Shown: positions 53,501 through 61,828, counted from the first letter of the stretch. The stretch: DNA of 64,000 nucleotides from Haliclona indistincta (GCA_964017065.1 OZ024787.1:6445301-6509300); one strand, 5' to 3'. The notes: generated by a model not told the origin, from the letters alone. Made by a program: numbers and translations.

Positions 53501-56500
53501 TTCAGGCAGCAATGCTGGCTGACCTTTCCTAAAGGTTAACACGTGCGCCAAAATTTTATTGATAAATTATTGACGATGGCCCACTAGTATCTGCTATTTT
53601 GTGGGGTATAAAACTCCACTCACTTTCGCCGGGTGGGCAGGTGTGGACAAGGGACTAGTGCCACTTTGCCACTTCCTGGAATATATCCATATTTGCCTGT
53701 TTTAACTTTAATATCCTGGAAAATATCCATATTTTCCTGGGTATATGGGATATATACCATGCCATTTTCCTTTGATCTTTGGGTGTGGTGGGGTACAATC
53801 ATAGTTATACACATTGATTTTTTAGGTATACGGAAGATGAACTAGCTGTGGTGAAATTTGTTGTTCCAATGCAAGTAGACCTGTTCGCTCGTGGAGATGG
53901 TGTTTTCTACAAATATGTTGTATTTTCACGTCGGATGGAAGAGGTTGGACATCCTTATGAGTACCTGCACGGAGCACCTAATGTTAGTGGGCTCACTAAC
54001 AGAGCTCTAAAAGTACCTAAAAACAAGTGCATTCCAGGAGGTCAGTTTTTTGCCAATTGCATGGTCATACATATTAATTGTGTTTATTTTAAATCATACA
54101 TGTACAGTTCTTATCAGGCAGTTTGACACCATGATATACCCCGAATACAAAGATAAATCTAGAGGATTTACTTCAATTTGGAACATGAGGGTTGCATTTA
54201 TCATAGGAGCATGGACAGATCATCCACGGTTTAGTGTTCCACCTAGTGACAAGATGAGAGCACATTGCTTACGAATTCATCTTGAACCTTATAAAAAAGG
54301 ACTACTCGAAGGAACGTTTCAGGCTAATTTTGATGTTCATAGTGCTGTTGAACAGTTTATTGATCTCTACAACTGCTGTTATCGCCAACACTATGGCACA
54401 ACGTGGATTATATCAGATTGGGAAGTTTTAACACTAAAGAATGTAAGTTGTTTTGCCATTGTACTAGATGCATGACTGTCCATAATGCAGATCATCAGAG
54501 AATGGCTACAGAACCTAGTCCAACAGTTGGACCAGTCCAGTCTTAACCCCACTTCCAAACTTGTCACAGCTGTTGTTGTGATGTGCTGTGCTTATCGTGT
54601 GTGTGGGGATGACATTACTGATAGTGCAAGTGTTGCTTTGCTTAGAATGATGGCGCTGCAACCAGATAAGGACACATTTCAATTTCTTGGAAGTCTCATG
54701 AAAGAAAAGGAATCACAGTAGGTTGATCATCCACGCATGATATCATGTGCATATATTTCAGCCTATTAATTATTTAGTAACCTTCATGCTTTTCCTTTTA
54801 TAGACCTCTGGTGATGAAAGCACTGTCAGTTGTCATTAATCGGATTATTATCAGAGACAAAAGTGATTATACAATTCATCTTCTAAAGGCACTTCCTCTA
54901 TTGCATCTCATACGAGGTGACTGCTGCCCTCATGAAAGAATTCTACCACGACCTACTACCATTACGTGGGCACATCCTGCTATAAATCTTCAGCCAGTGC
55001 AATACAGAATGGAGCATAAGAAAGGGTGTGTTTACGAGTGCATTATGTATTAGTTATATCAAGGGCGTATAGAGTAAAGAGGGCATGCAACTCCATAGGA
55101 TAACGAAATACTTATTGTAATAATTAGAAGTTACGCCCCTCAATTACTGATGTAGAAAAAAGTAGGTGGTAACTAATGATACATATTTAGATCATAGATA
55201 TTATATTGCCTACGGACTGGGATTGGTCACTAGCTCACGTGAGCGCATAGAAACAATACGTTGTGGTGCGCACTCCGCGTTGCGCTTGACCTAAATGCTG
55301 CAATACATTAGCGAACAGAAAGTCGTGAACTTTGTGTACCTCTTCTGCAAATACAAACTATTTTTAATGTAAGCTGTTGCTTTATAATTGTTATTCACAT
55401 TGATCAATGTGGTATTAGGGAGGCACGGTAGTGACTCCCTATGTAGGGTTAAACAGAAAAACAAGATGGCGGCTGCATACAATGTATTAGCGTTCAAACG
55501 CTGATATTTCGCCTGGTGATGAATTTTATACGTCCAAAGACACTTAGATCTGCTATCTGGCGTTGCCCCATCTTACAGTAGCAAGGAGATTGCTCGAAAT
55601 TGTTACTAAAGTGACGAACCTGGAAACGGTGAAAATCGAGTTTCGTCATCTTCGTTTTCTTTCTTCAGCGCGCCTAGCGCCTTTACGCGAGCAATGCCGA
55701 GACCAAAACACTCATGAACAGTCGTGAAATTCTCCTGGCAGGTGCCTTTTGAACTTTGTTTTTAGCGAAATGGCGATATGAATTCCGCGATTTCTCGATC
55801 GTGATCCATTGTCAGCTAAGTGTTAGACGCCATTATTGTAATTGCGCAATATGCGCATGACCAAGCAGTGGTTAGCGCACGTGACCAATTACTAGCTTGA
55901 GTATCGTCGTGCCGTATGGATCACAGAGAACACATATTTGTCTGGAGTCTTCGAAGAAAAATAGGCTCGTATAAGATCACCATTCTGCGCTTGCCAGATA
56001 ATTATAACCGCCGTGCAGGTCTACAATCAAGTGTGGGCGGGGCTCGTATGCACTGCATGCATGCTTGCGTAGACGAGCTGATATGTACAGCATAACAATT
56101 ATCAAGTTTAAAATTGTTAATAATAAAGAAAATCCATCAACAACAGGAAAACCAAACCAATGGTGGAAACAAAGACGGCTCAGTACGTGCATGATATTGA
56201 ACTGCACTTCACTGAAAAAGAAAAAAGGACACAAACAAGAAAATTAAAAAGATTTCTATCGAAATCAAAAGGATGTAGGGTCCACTGGTTCACAATGTAA
56301 ACTAACAAGGAACAAGCATAGAATGGTAACACGATTGACTTGCTAACAGACCATAGATCCCTACATCAGTGGCTGTACATAAGATTCAATATTTGTCACA
56401 AGCTGAATGCACGTCAGGTGTCAGTCAACAGCAATTAGCTAAACTAGCTATAGTCAACCACAACAGCCACTGATGTAGGGATCTATGGTCTGTTAGCAAG

Positions 56501-59500
56501 TCTAACAGATCTATGGTCTGTTAGCAAGTCTAACAGACTAACAGATCTATGGTCTGTTAGCAAGTGTTACCATTCCATGCTTGTTCCTTGTTAGTTTACA
56601 TTGTGGACCAGTGGACCCTACATCCTTTTGATTTCGTTAGAAATCTTGTTAATTTTCTAGACATGTTTTTCGGTGCTTAGGGCGATACTGCAGTGCAGAA
56701 TTCATACTTGCTAGTGACCTTTTTGTGTACCTTTGGATGCAACATGACGAATATCCGAATAAATTCAATACCTTGGAGCTACTGTTCGATGAGTCGAATA
56801 TGGTATAGGCTATAATCTGTGCACAGACAAGCGTTATCTCGTCGCAAAATGCCTTTGATTCGGGCAGTTTTTGTATTAAGTAATACTGTAACCATGCTGT
56901 ATAAGCCTGATCCAAGGGCAAAATTTACTTCCAGCGCAACACGGAATTGCCCAGTGTCCAATCCCAGTCCTACGTGTTTATGCCAGTCCTACGTGTTTAT
57001 CCCAGTCCTACGTGTTTATGCTACGTGTTTATGCTACGTGTTTATGTTCAGATCTAGCCTACGCCTGTCCCAGGCACAGTGGCGCATACCAGTCCTACGC
57101 CGGTGTTCTCCTGGCTCCACTGCTGCTCTTTGCTTTCTAAAGTAGTGGGCCACGACAGTCTCACGGACGGACTGAATTTCAGACTTCAAGCTTGAAAAAT
57201 GCGCGACTAGTGTGCCTCCCCTCGCGCATTTAGCAACAAGCAATTGTCTAGCGATTACAGACAAAGGCGAGAAGCTACTAATGTCACTATGTCGCCGTTT
57301 AGATACAAGTGCACCTGCACTAGCCATTTTGTACACTCTCCACATATGTATTGACGCATGCACTGTATACTAAAGGTATACGGAGTTTAATTGATGTTTA
57401 TTTTTAGTAACAGTAAGTATTTCGCTATCCTACAGGAGTAATTGAAAGTTTCATGCCTATACGCCCTTGGTTATATCACCCCTACGAGTGACTGAAAACG
57501 CAAGTTATACGGAGTGATATAAGTGATTTATATTCCGTTGCTTTTGGTGGCCGCACCGTTGCTAAATGACGTCAGTGAAACCACATGGCCACGAGGTAGC
57601 TAAGGTCGAAGTCATGGTAGGATCTGCTGTGTAGTGTAGAGACAGCGACCGTAAGGAAAGTGAAGCAAAGTGTGGAAACAATAAACTACTTAATAGCATT
57701 TTGTGTTTGTCTAGCACTTTGATCGAGCTATCATGGTGTGAGTGATGCTACGTGTTGACGTGGAGAGTCGTTAAACTACGGTGTTTTAGGTTTGCTAAGC
57801 TAGGAGATCGTTTCTTTAGCTCGTAGAATCTTTGTTGAATACGCTTTTGTGCACTACACTTCGTTTTTTGCCAGCAGTCTGTGATCTTTGCACCATAATA
57901 TCAAACATCAAAGAAAGTATAGTCCTTATGACGTAATCACATGGCACTTTAGTGCGTTTTATACTGCGGGTGGCACCTTTGATCGAGGCAGTATGCGATA
58001 TAACCGAGGTGGTTCATTTTACCGCCCAAGGCCGCTAAACGCATGAGGGCGGTAAAATTATCCCCTCGAGGTTATACTGAGGTGCCATGGGTTAACCTTT
58101 GTGTAGCCCAAGAAGCTCGAGAATACTGCTCTTATGGTTACTAAACGAAGTGCTCAAGGTAGTAGAGCCTCCATAGAAGTCACCAGAGGTGAAAGACAGC
58201 AGTGTAATATTGCGTGCACTTTTCGACGACGGCATTTTGTTGCTACAGTGTTGCTATGTGACGTCACTTCCTGGAAAATACTCGTATTGCCCATGGTATA
58301 CGGGATATAACCACCGAGCGGTGCCTTTGATCTTACGGTCGCCTGGGCTACAAAATACAGTTTACATTATGATAATGTAATGTTTAATCATATCTCGTCA
58401 CTTGATACAGGTTCATTAATAAACATTTCCAAGATTTAAAAGCTCTTATTTCTCTTGACAACCTATTGCTGTTTGATGTTGGTTACATCTGTCCTAAAGG
58501 AGATATTGCAGATCTTTGTGACATAATTCACTTACCATATGCCATAGCTCTTGTGCATCTTAAAATGGGATATATTAGGATTGGATATCATTCAGATAGC
58601 AATGAGGTTAGTACAATACTTGGTTTCGCGACAAAGGCGTGATGGAATGTTCGCACTGAATATAATGAGAAAAACGCACTGTGGCGAGGTGACCGCCCAC
58701 TGTTGGACAGGGTCCACAGATGAATTTCGCGGGAGTATACAGATCTACTGCCAGCTTCGCATACTTTTGCGAAATTCATCCGTGGACCCTGTCCAACAGT
58801 GAGCAGTCACCTCATCATAGTGTGTTTTCTCTAGTGTTGTAAAAGTAATGGGGTTTAATTTTAGTTTAGTTATTGTTATAGTAACACTGTCAGTGTCTTT
58901 TAGTAATTATTTTGTTAACAAGAAAATTGAGCACATTAATTTTAGTTTCAGTTATTGTGAATTATTGTTATTGTTAATAGCGTGCTATTAGTACTAGTGA
59001 GCCGTGTTGCTTTTTAATAGAAATAATAGAATTGCCTTCCTAGCTGTGATAAGGTCTTGAAGAATTTTGTATTACAGCAATCACATGAAAAAGATGATAT
59101 CAATCGTGATTGGTTTTTGCCTTTTTAACCACTTTACAATATCTATTTGTTGGTCTAATTTTAGTTTTAGTTATTATTGTAAAATTTCAGTCTGATAAAT
59201 AATAGTTAGACAGCTCGTCCAATCGGATCTACGCGATTTAGAAACCCGAAGCCCATTGCTATTGTGTCCGAGCGTAGCAAGGACACAATTTCAGCGGGTC
59301 GAGGGTTTCAAACCGCGTGGATCCGATTGGACGAGCTGTCTAACTTATTTAGAGTCTACTATAGGTTACCTGTAACACACTTGCAAGTCAACATGTCTGA
59401 CTAGTACACGATGCTGGCTGCTCTGTCTGTGCGGCGAACTAGCTGTCATCAATACCTTTAACATTAGCGCGTGCATATGTGCGCTGACCGGCCACAGCAT

Positions 59501-59851
59501 GTTTAATGACACTGTGCATGCGCATTGGTACTCAAGTGGTGTTTTAAGAATCAATTGCACAGTATTAAAGTTATCTCGAGTTATTTGAGTACTCGTTGCA
59601 GCCCTATATTTGACCTTTACAAAAATATGTCTTAGTTATAGTTATAGTTATAGTTATTGTTAACAATTACAACACTAGTTTTCTCATTATATTCAGTGAT
59701 AATGTTTCATCATACCTCTGTCACGAAACCAAGTATAGTTATGTACAATACTCTTCATAAATTAAGAATTATGTTTTGTGCAGGTTGATGATGTAATATG
59801 CAGACCATTAAGTGTTCTTCTGCAGAGAGTAAATGAAGTGGAGTCATTTGA
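23528..59851 (+). CDS. RNF213: Second RNF213-like gene, N-terminal portion (continues past window)
   Basis: Exons with matching phases: 23525-24955 (ATG 23528, strong context), 25007-25111, 42091-42155, 42372-42548, 53826-54040, 54108-54442, 54491-54717, 54804-55025, 58411-58606, 59784-59851. Exon 1 encodes four C-x2-C...C-x2-C zinc ribbons within the first about 150 residues, then a Pro/Gln-rich linker with 'PPGTQGHPP' repeats and a Lys/Ser-rich tail. Exons 42372 and 53826 encode RSITVQFYAILP..., VYIRFMFGDD, FYKYVVF and YEYLHG, which fit the CBM20-like domain of RNF213. Later exons resemble its helical N-terminal arm. Vertebrate RNF213 also starts with a zinc ribbon (only one, as I recall). 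Introns of 17 kb (25112-42090) and 11 kb (42549-53825) are full of transposons. No stop is reached, so the gene leaves the window to the right. Confidence 0.75.
25112..25508. other. Start of the 17 kb intron, no feature recognised
   Basis: AT-rich intronic sequence. The only structure seen is a short direct repeat GAGGTTAAGCTATACGTTTACAG at about 25386-25432, followed by a small inverted repeat around TTACAATGGTAAACCATTGTAA. Confidence 0.3.
25509..25782. mobile_element. 274-bp palindromic MITE
   Basis: Arms of about 130 bases start CAAGTAATAAAAACATTTTA and end with the reverse complement. The inner arms GTGTAATGCTACCTCCCTA and TAGGGAGGTAGCATTACAC are perfect complements around a short loop with ACTACAACTGTAG. 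The structure is complete and young-looking. No ORF. Confidence 0.85.
25783..27402. other. Intron with one end of a hairpin-terminated element
   Basis: The only clear structure is at 26670-26738: GCCGCCATCTTGTTTTCC, AACCCTAAAT, then the hairpin ATGCCACG..CGTGGCAT and TAAT. This matches the terminal layout of the AB and C families with a different stem. The opposite end was not found, so the element is partial or strongly diverged. No coding exon is convincing in the rest. Confidence 0.45.
27403..28861 (+). mobile_element. Helitron-derived fragment between 17-bp inverted repeats
   Basis: GGGGCGAGCCTGAGCGA at 27403 is mirrored exactly by TCGCTCAGGCTCGCCCC at 28845-28861. Between them is the broken Helitron-type gene described separately. 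Canonical Helitron ends are not expected to be such inverted repeats, so either a Helitron piece was captured by another element or the repeats mark a foldback remodelling of a Helitron. Confidence 0.6.
27640..28751 (+). pseudogene. Helitron-type DUF6570-like N-terminal region, frameshifted
   Basis: The upstream half is a degenerate array of about 60-70 bp units encoding Arg/Glu-rich repeats (TPQQREERLTKRREQNREHR), as found at the start of many Helitron proteins. A second frame then encodes NNMNPGTVPPQLQ, and after a shift GYTGHVINLPQNV, SLPRLPTELDILVVR and FRVRRTVVQEALKWLL, the block that precedes Rep/helicase in Helitrons (DUF6570 type). Stops and at least two frameshifts break it. No Rep or helicase motifs follow. 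Confidence 0.6.
28862..29513. other. Spacer between Helitron fragment and LINE tail
   Basis: No supported gene. A 104-codon minus-strand frame at 28938-29252 shows no family I recognise and no exon context. Confidence 0.25.
30724..31884. mobile_element. hAT-type MITE with 8-bp TSD inside the LINE, carrying a minisatellite
   Basis: Ends CAGTAGTGGCAAGATTTAAG (30724) and the complement of TAGACATGGCAAGATTTAAG (31884) share a 17-bp inverted repeat TGGCAAGATTTAAGGTA. The target ATTGCCTT is duplicated exactly at 30716-30723 and 31885-31892, as expected for hAT. The interior has two copies of a unit ending AAGGGCCGAAGGCCCGGTTTAG (about 30948-31040), a TTTAGGGTTTAGGG run (about 31070) and the 12-bp minisatellite. 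No transposase. Confidence 0.9.
31114..31780. repeat. 12-bp minisatellite, GAGAACCAYTGA units
   Basis: About 55 head-to-tail units of 12 bases, mostly GAGAACCACTGA, GAGAACCATTGA or GAGAACCATGGA, with two small phase breaks (near 31550 and 31630). Both flanks carry degenerate GGTTCTC/GAGAACC pieces, suggesting growth from an inverted GAACC..GGTTC motif of the host MITE. Frames such as WFSVVLNGSQ repeats are artefacts of the 12-base period. Confidence 0.95.
32696..33547 (-). pseudogene. LINE ORF2 apurinic-type endonuclease domain
   Basis: A 283-codon frame with YYNARSILPKLDEL, VICVTESWL, GGGVLVYIRD, FYRPPSS, ILLGDFNID and SDHRGL, the motif series of APE-type endonucleases of LINE ORF2 proteins. 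It runs out of frame at its C-terminal end, where the linker to RT shifts to another frame, so a single-base indel separates it from the polymerase. Confidence 0.8.
33572..34618 (-). CDS. LINE ORF1 with CXC-like cysteine cluster
   Basis: 348 codons, uninterrupted. Near the N-terminus is CCRCRDSGSCASCSC..GRDC.DC, a tesmin/TSO1 (CXC)-like cluster common in ORF1 proteins of sponge, cnidarian and other invertebrate LINEs. A leucine-patterned segment (LVRLREEVMVLKETVLRL, about residues 90-108) suggests a short coiled coil, followed by a basic linker (RRPRKRQAKQ) and a Ser/Pro-rich tail. Expected role: RNA-binding ORF1 protein. It directly precedes the endonuclease frame on the same strand. Confidence 0.7.
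   Translation of the reverse strand: MMENSICMMLMAATTVTQLVSETKCCRCRDSGSCASCSCRKAGRDCVDCVPHAHGLCTNWPRVQLPLTSSSTAPVVRDSATLSPGSPCSFCLSTRDELVRLREEVMVLKETVLRLSEAESLRVTKMIPDSNEGSRRPRKRQAKQAGSQSDSGQTRQQAPVPTARPRTKTPLGKRKVWGTMNHASAATVSRALIQLTSLSPEDIKVKRKFRNGAKASWWHVISGEENTLKILENEWEGVKRQLGWNILPCFAFSESDVPSATPLTPSSNQHLLLTPSLSVAAEPPDSSPNRVPTRVEPYLSCRRQVPPRVSLTSLSESPRVSLASHVPVPVVIPRPTSCDQNLVESADS
35462..35905 (+). CDS. HIRAN-like domain protein carried in the Tigger element
   Basis: 147 codons from an ATG with suitable context (AATGG). Residues about 14-75 read VVCGHHVYKDIWTPFIGE, DVLREPDNEYDSFAVAIM and VVGRVPRELL, a pattern resembling HIRAN domains (DNA-end binding in HLTF/Rad5 and found alone in many transposons). 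The C-terminal part is basic. A degenerate repeat of its 3' half follows at about 36125-36250 (same GGATTTTATTTTCGA motif, frames broken). It is opposite in orientation to the transposase. Cargo gene or second element gene is inference. Confidence 0.55.
   Translation: MAVCTTNEFLIKNVVCGHHVYKDIWTPFIGEKMDVLREPDNEYDSFAVAIMLEETVVGRVPRELLKHFSRFLLDGVQIPYSRLFSTGFYFRSPTAVRKLNPRKLYRTKNNAAVRPGLLTGDARCRLNTTQSQASAYSSGNHFAEPAR
36520..37788 (-). mobile_element. AB-family element inside Tigger, copy with B half left
   Basis: The B palindrome (about 36547-36930) has arms around ACCACTGGTCCACAATGTAA and core ACATCAGTGGCTGTACATAA. It is followed by the A half through CCGCCATCTTGTTTTTCC, CAACCCTACATAGGGAGGC and the terminal hairpin, ending CTAA before TACC at 37788. 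The left border is uncertain because GGACACAAACAAG also lies outside the palindrome. Confidence 0.75.
39555..39894. mobile_element. MITE family H, copy 1 (7-bp TSD)
   Basis: A 340-bp element with ends CAGGAGCATATCGAGCCCA and TGGGCTCCTG, flanked by an exact 7-bp duplication GCGAAAC. Sub-terminal GGGAGCGTGTAACTC / GAGTTACACGCTCC is also inverted. Inserted in the AB copy at TTTTAGCGAAAC. Confidence 0.8.
40599..40953. mobile_element. GC-rich MITE with 22-bp TIRs and TA duplication
   Basis: A 355-bp element with TIRs CAGTACCGCTCACGAGTAAG... and its exact complement, flanked by TA on both sides (40597-40598 and 40954-40955), inserted at GATCTA/TGGTC of the B palindrome. The interior is unusually GC-rich with many CCGCGGG motifs. 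A Tc1/mariner- or pogo-type nonautonomous element. Confidence 0.85.
41823..41962. repeat. Hairpin next to the right Tigger terminus
   Basis: TATTAGACCATACCACGTGA..TTTTGACCAATC is mirrored by GATTGGTCGAAAGTTACGCGGTATGGTCTAATA-like sequence, enclosing a second inverted repeat AAAAGTGTGCATTA/TAATGCACACTTTT. Either part of the Tigger element or a small MITE inside it. Confidence 0.7.
42549..43825. other. Intron with a D-block fragment
   Basis: Mostly featureless. About 43360-43460 holds a single D-type arm (TTTTGCAAGCATCGTCCTATC ... GCGTCATCCCTACACTTTTC), the same as in 48880-49510 and 50510-51010. No exon of the RNF213-like gene is needed here, since the phases of 42372-42548 and 53826-54040 join directly. 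Confidence 0.45.
43826..44177. mobile_element. MITE family H, copy 2
   Basis: Starts CAGGAGCATATTGTGCCGGT and ends GTTGGGTTCCTG, homologous to both ends of 39555-39894. Inner GGGGGAGCATGTAAC and GTTACATGCTCCC are inverted. The 7-bp flanks GTTACGT and GTTATGT differ by one base, supporting a 7-bp target duplication and an older insertion. Confidence 0.7.
44320..44760. repeat. Dispersed repeat G, copy 2
   Basis: Homologous to 12095-12660, with landmarks GTGCGCAGTATGCGCCAGGG, GAAGACGTTTTCTGTGCT, CACCCAACCTCCTATCCATA and GGGGTATGTGTTCATTA. A second small piece (CGCACGGGTATGTGTTCCATTGAACTCTAGTTTA) recurs at 44876-44910. No clear termini. Confidence 0.65.
44946..46173 (-). mobile_element. AB-family element, copy with B half left
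   Basis: B palindrome 44946-45330, then A half to the terminal hairpin GGGAGACAC-TACC-GTGTCTCCC and CTAA/T. In this copy the hairpin stem carries a paired change (GACAC/GTGTC) relative to the usual GGCAC/GTGCC, which keeps pairing intact. Confidence 0.8.
46174..46370. repeat. Spacer starting with a palindrome repeated at 49570
   Basis: ATGACACATCATGCATGATG... is a perfect 26-bp palindrome at 46179-46204 within a 46-bp segment repeated identically at 49570-49615, including the TATTTAAAACACGTGA that follows. The rest is A-rich and unassigned. Confidence 0.6.
46371..47589 (+). mobile_element. AB-family element, inverted relative to its neighbour
   Basis: Begins TTAGGGAGGCACGGTAGTGA and ends with the B palindrome and TTTTTATTTTCTT. 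Head-on to the copy at 44946-46173 and directly abutting the C element at 47590. The B core here is longer, with inverted CAGCAGTTCTGCTAGTTG / CTAGCAGAACTGCTG. Confidence 0.8.
48880..49510. repeat. D palindrome, left
   Basis: Left arm: AAGTGTAGGGATGACACTTG with several 'caaaagtaaaggaacaagatgggatga' units. Right arm: the reverse complements ending AAGTGTCATCCCTACACTTT. The core has ATCCCTACATCAGCGGCTTG / CAAGCCGCTGATGTAGGGAT around repeated 'aggacgcagtccgatgaagtaattgac' units. Close to the B palindrome in plan and core motif. Confidence 0.75.
50009..50235 (+). repeat. 45-bp tandem repeat, five units
   Basis: Units of 45 bases (TTATGAATTAAACGACGCGC, TCTTGCAGAATCGTCGCTCG), the last one degenerate. 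Since 45 is divisible by 3 the array reads open as a 15-residue repeat (YELNDALLQNRRSLT) over 89 codons. No start context or homology supports a gene. Confidence 0.85.
50341..50480. repeat. Hairpin in the centre of the C element
   Basis: TACCATGAAACA..GGGCAATA..GATTTAAATCACC is mirrored by GGTGATTTAAATC..TATTGCCC..TGTTTCATGGTA, with a loop of about 55 bases. Confidence 0.8.
50510..51010. repeat. D palindrome, right
   Basis: Left arm AAAAGTATAGGGATGACTCTT and 'aaaggaacaagatggg' units; right arm the complement ending GAGTCATCCCTACACTTTTC. Core ATCCCTACATCAGCGGCTTG and CAAGCCGCTGATGTAGGGAT. Counterpart of 48880-49510 on the other side of the C element. Confidence 0.75.
52331..53145. other. Unassigned intron sequence
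   Basis: No repeat, exon or RNA gene recognised. Small frames on both strands lack homology or splice context. Confidence 0.3.
53146..53282. repeat. Long hairpin with CCGAGGGCGGAGCCCGAGG core
   Basis: Arms AGTTAACTCCCGGTCTCTGAG.. and the complement ..GAGACCGGGAGTTAACT, with inner ATATACCGAGGTGGTTAAT and AATTAACCACCGAGGTAT and a GGGC-GGA-GCCC triloop. Further out, TTGTACCCCACCACC (53287) is mirrored by GGTGTGGTGGGGTACAA (about 53781), so it may be one end of a larger foldback reaching about 53800. Confidence 0.75.
55026..55414. other. Short intron stretch, no feature recognised
   Basis: AT-rich sequence after exon 54804-55025 and before the AB copy. Nothing supported. Confidence 0.3.
55415..56659 (+). 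mobile_element. AB-family element
   Basis: Begins TTAGGGAGGCACGGTAGTGA and ends in the B palindrome, TTTCGTTAGAAATC and AATTTTCTAG. In this copy the B arm carries a local triplication of 'gatctatggtctgttagcaagtctaaca' (56480-56560), and the box before TCCACTGG is shortened by about 17 bases on both arms (56281 and 56610). Confidence 0.8.
56968..57047. repeat. Short tandem repeat, CCTACGTGTTTATG units
   Basis: Three 'cagtcctacgtgtttatgc'-type units followed by two shorter CTACGTGTTTATG units. Confidence 0.75.
57972..58086. repeat. Hairpin with ATAACCGAGGTGGTT arm
   Basis: Arms GGCACCTTTGATCGAGGCAG..ATATAACCGAGG..TTTTACCGCCC and the near complement GGGCGGTAAAATTATCCCC..TCGAGGTTATACTGAGGTGCC. 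It shares ACCGAGGTGGTT with the hairpin at 53146. A related arm (ATAACCACCGAGCGGTGCCTTTGATC) recurs at 58311-58335, so the full element may extend there. Confidence 0.65.
58668..58831. repeat. Hairpin within a gene-2 intron
   Basis: GAGAAAAACGCACTGTGGCG..GAGGTGAC and CCACTGTTGGACAGGGTCCAC..GATGAATTTCGC are mirrored by GCGAAATTCATC..GTGGACCCTGTCCAACAGTG and GTCACCTC..TAGTGTGTTTTCTC. Loop about 30 bases. Different stem sequence from the other hairpins. Confidence 0.8.
59211..59344. repeat. Hairpin with CCGAGCGTAGCAAGG core
   Basis: GTTAGACAGCTCGTCCAATC..GGATC..GCG is mirrored by CGCGTGGATCCGATTGGACG..AGCTGTCTAAC. Inner TTGTGTCC and GGACACAA flank GAGC-GTA-GC. Same plan as the 487 and 53146 hairpins. 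Confidence 0.85.
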
Positions 59852-59883
59852 GTAAGCAGTGATGCTATGCATACCATGTGTAT

Positions 59884-61124
59884 AAAGAAAATTAAAAAAA
59901 TTTCTATCAAAATCAAAAGGATGTAGGGTTGTGAAATCTACCACTGGTCCACAATGTAAACTAACAAGGAACAAGCATGGAATTGCTAACACGATTGACT
60001 TGCTAACAGACCATAGATCTCTATACATCAGTGGCTGCTGTGGTTGGCTATAGCTAGTTCAGCTAGTTGCTATTGACTGACACCTGACGTTCATTCAGCT
60101 TGTACATTCAGCTTGATATTGATCTTATATGTATAGCCACTGATGTAGGGATCTATGGTCTGTTAGCAAGTCAATCGTGTTACCAATTCCATGCTTGTTC
60201 CTTGTTAGTTTACATTGTGGACCAGTGGTAGATTTCACAACCCTACATCCTGTCTTTTTAATTTTCTTGTTTGTGTCCTTTTTTCTTTTTTAGAAGTGCA
60301 GTTCAGTATCATCGTGTGCCCGTACTGAGCCGTCTTTGTTTCCACCATTGGTTTAGTTTTCCTGTAGTTGATTGCCTTTCTTTATTATTAACAATTTTAA
60401 ACTTGTAGCTAAAAATAATTGTTATGCTGTATGTATCAGCTCGCCTACGTATGCTTGCATGCAGTGCATACAAGCCCCGCCCACACTTGTTTGTAGACCT
60501 GTACGGCGGTTATAATTATCTGGCAAGCTCAGAATGGTGATCCTATACGAGCTTACCGTTCTTCGAAGACTCTAAACAAATATGTGTTCTCTGTGATCCA
60601 TATAGCGTGGTGATACTCAAGCTAGTGCTTGGTCACGTGCGCTAACCACTGCTTGGTCATGCGCGTATTGTGCAATTACAATAATGACGTCTAACACTTA
60701 GCTGACAATGGATAACGATCGAGAAATCGCGGAATTTATATTGCAGTTTCGCTAAAAACTAAGTTCAAAAGGCACCTGCCAGGAAAATTTCACAACTGTT
60801 CGTGGGTGTTTTGGTATCGGCACTGCTTGCGTAAAGGCGCTAGGCGAGTGGAAGAAAGAAAGAAAGAAAGAAAAAAGAAGAAAACTAAGATGACAAAACT
60901 CGATTTTCACCGTTTCCAGGTTCTTCACTTTAATAACAATTTCGGGCAATCTCCTTGCTACTGTAAGATGGGGCAACGCCAGAGAGCAGATCTAAGTGTC
61001 TTTGGACGTATAAAATTCATCATCAGGCGAAATATCAGCGTTTGAACGCTAATGCATTGTATGTAGCCGCCATCTTGTTTTTCCGTTCAACCCTACATAG
61101 GGAGGCACTACCGTGCCTCCCTAA
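59884..61124 (-). mobile_element. AB-family element
   Basis: Starts AAGAAAATTAAAAAAATTTC with the B palindrome, then the A half through CCGCCATCTTGTTTTTCCG and CAACCCTACATAGGGAGGC to CTAA at 61124. It lies 32 bases after exon 59784-59851 of the second RNF213-like gene. Confidence 0.8.
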
Positions 61125-61828
61125 TAGTCAGTAGTTTACTGCAAACTAGATTTTATGTCAGAGACCTACAGTCAGTGGTCGGGTGCTCGTTGCAGGTATC
61201 CAAATACAAAACACAGCATGTTGTAGCACTCATGTGATTTGGTTTGCTATAATTTATGCCTAATGTCGTGCATGCATGTAGCACTTGTTTTTTAACTCTC
61301 GGCGCATGCGCGAGGGTTACGGTACTTGCTCTGTCGTTCATTCATTCGTTCATTCTGTCCAATGAGCTGCAGAGACCATCGCTCACTTCTGAAACTCAGT
61401 AAAGGTATTGACAGGCTTAGCATGACAATGGCTTGCAATGTGACTCAAGGATTTTGTTAAAGTGCTTTCGTTCTCGAGTTATGGCTGGCTCACCTTGACG
61501 GGCCGTCTTTGACCTCTCTGACAACAAAATCGCCCATAGTTGACTACCTAGTTACTTGTAGATTTCATCTAAACTGCAGGACAGCTCATAGGGTGTGTTT
61601 GTGCGCATGCATGTTAATGATTTTTGATTCGAACACATGCTCTGTTGTTGATGATAAGAAAGTTTTATGAAATCTAGTAACCCTCAAAGCACCCTGTTCA
61701 TGGTCCTTCAAACCGGATGCAGCTAGATTGTGGCTATTCCCTGTACTCCTCTACTTGATTGAACGTTTACTCCTCTACTTGATCGCACGCCGAAGTTCGA
61801 TCCCAACTGGCAACCTCACACAATTAAA
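61125..61828. other. Possible LTR/leader region of the BEL/Pao element
   Basis: Sits between the AB end and the gag-like start at 61829. A tandem ACTCCTCTACTTGAT pair occurs at 61744-61780. A second LTR would be outside the window, so LTR limits and primer site cannot be fixed. Confidence 0.3.
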
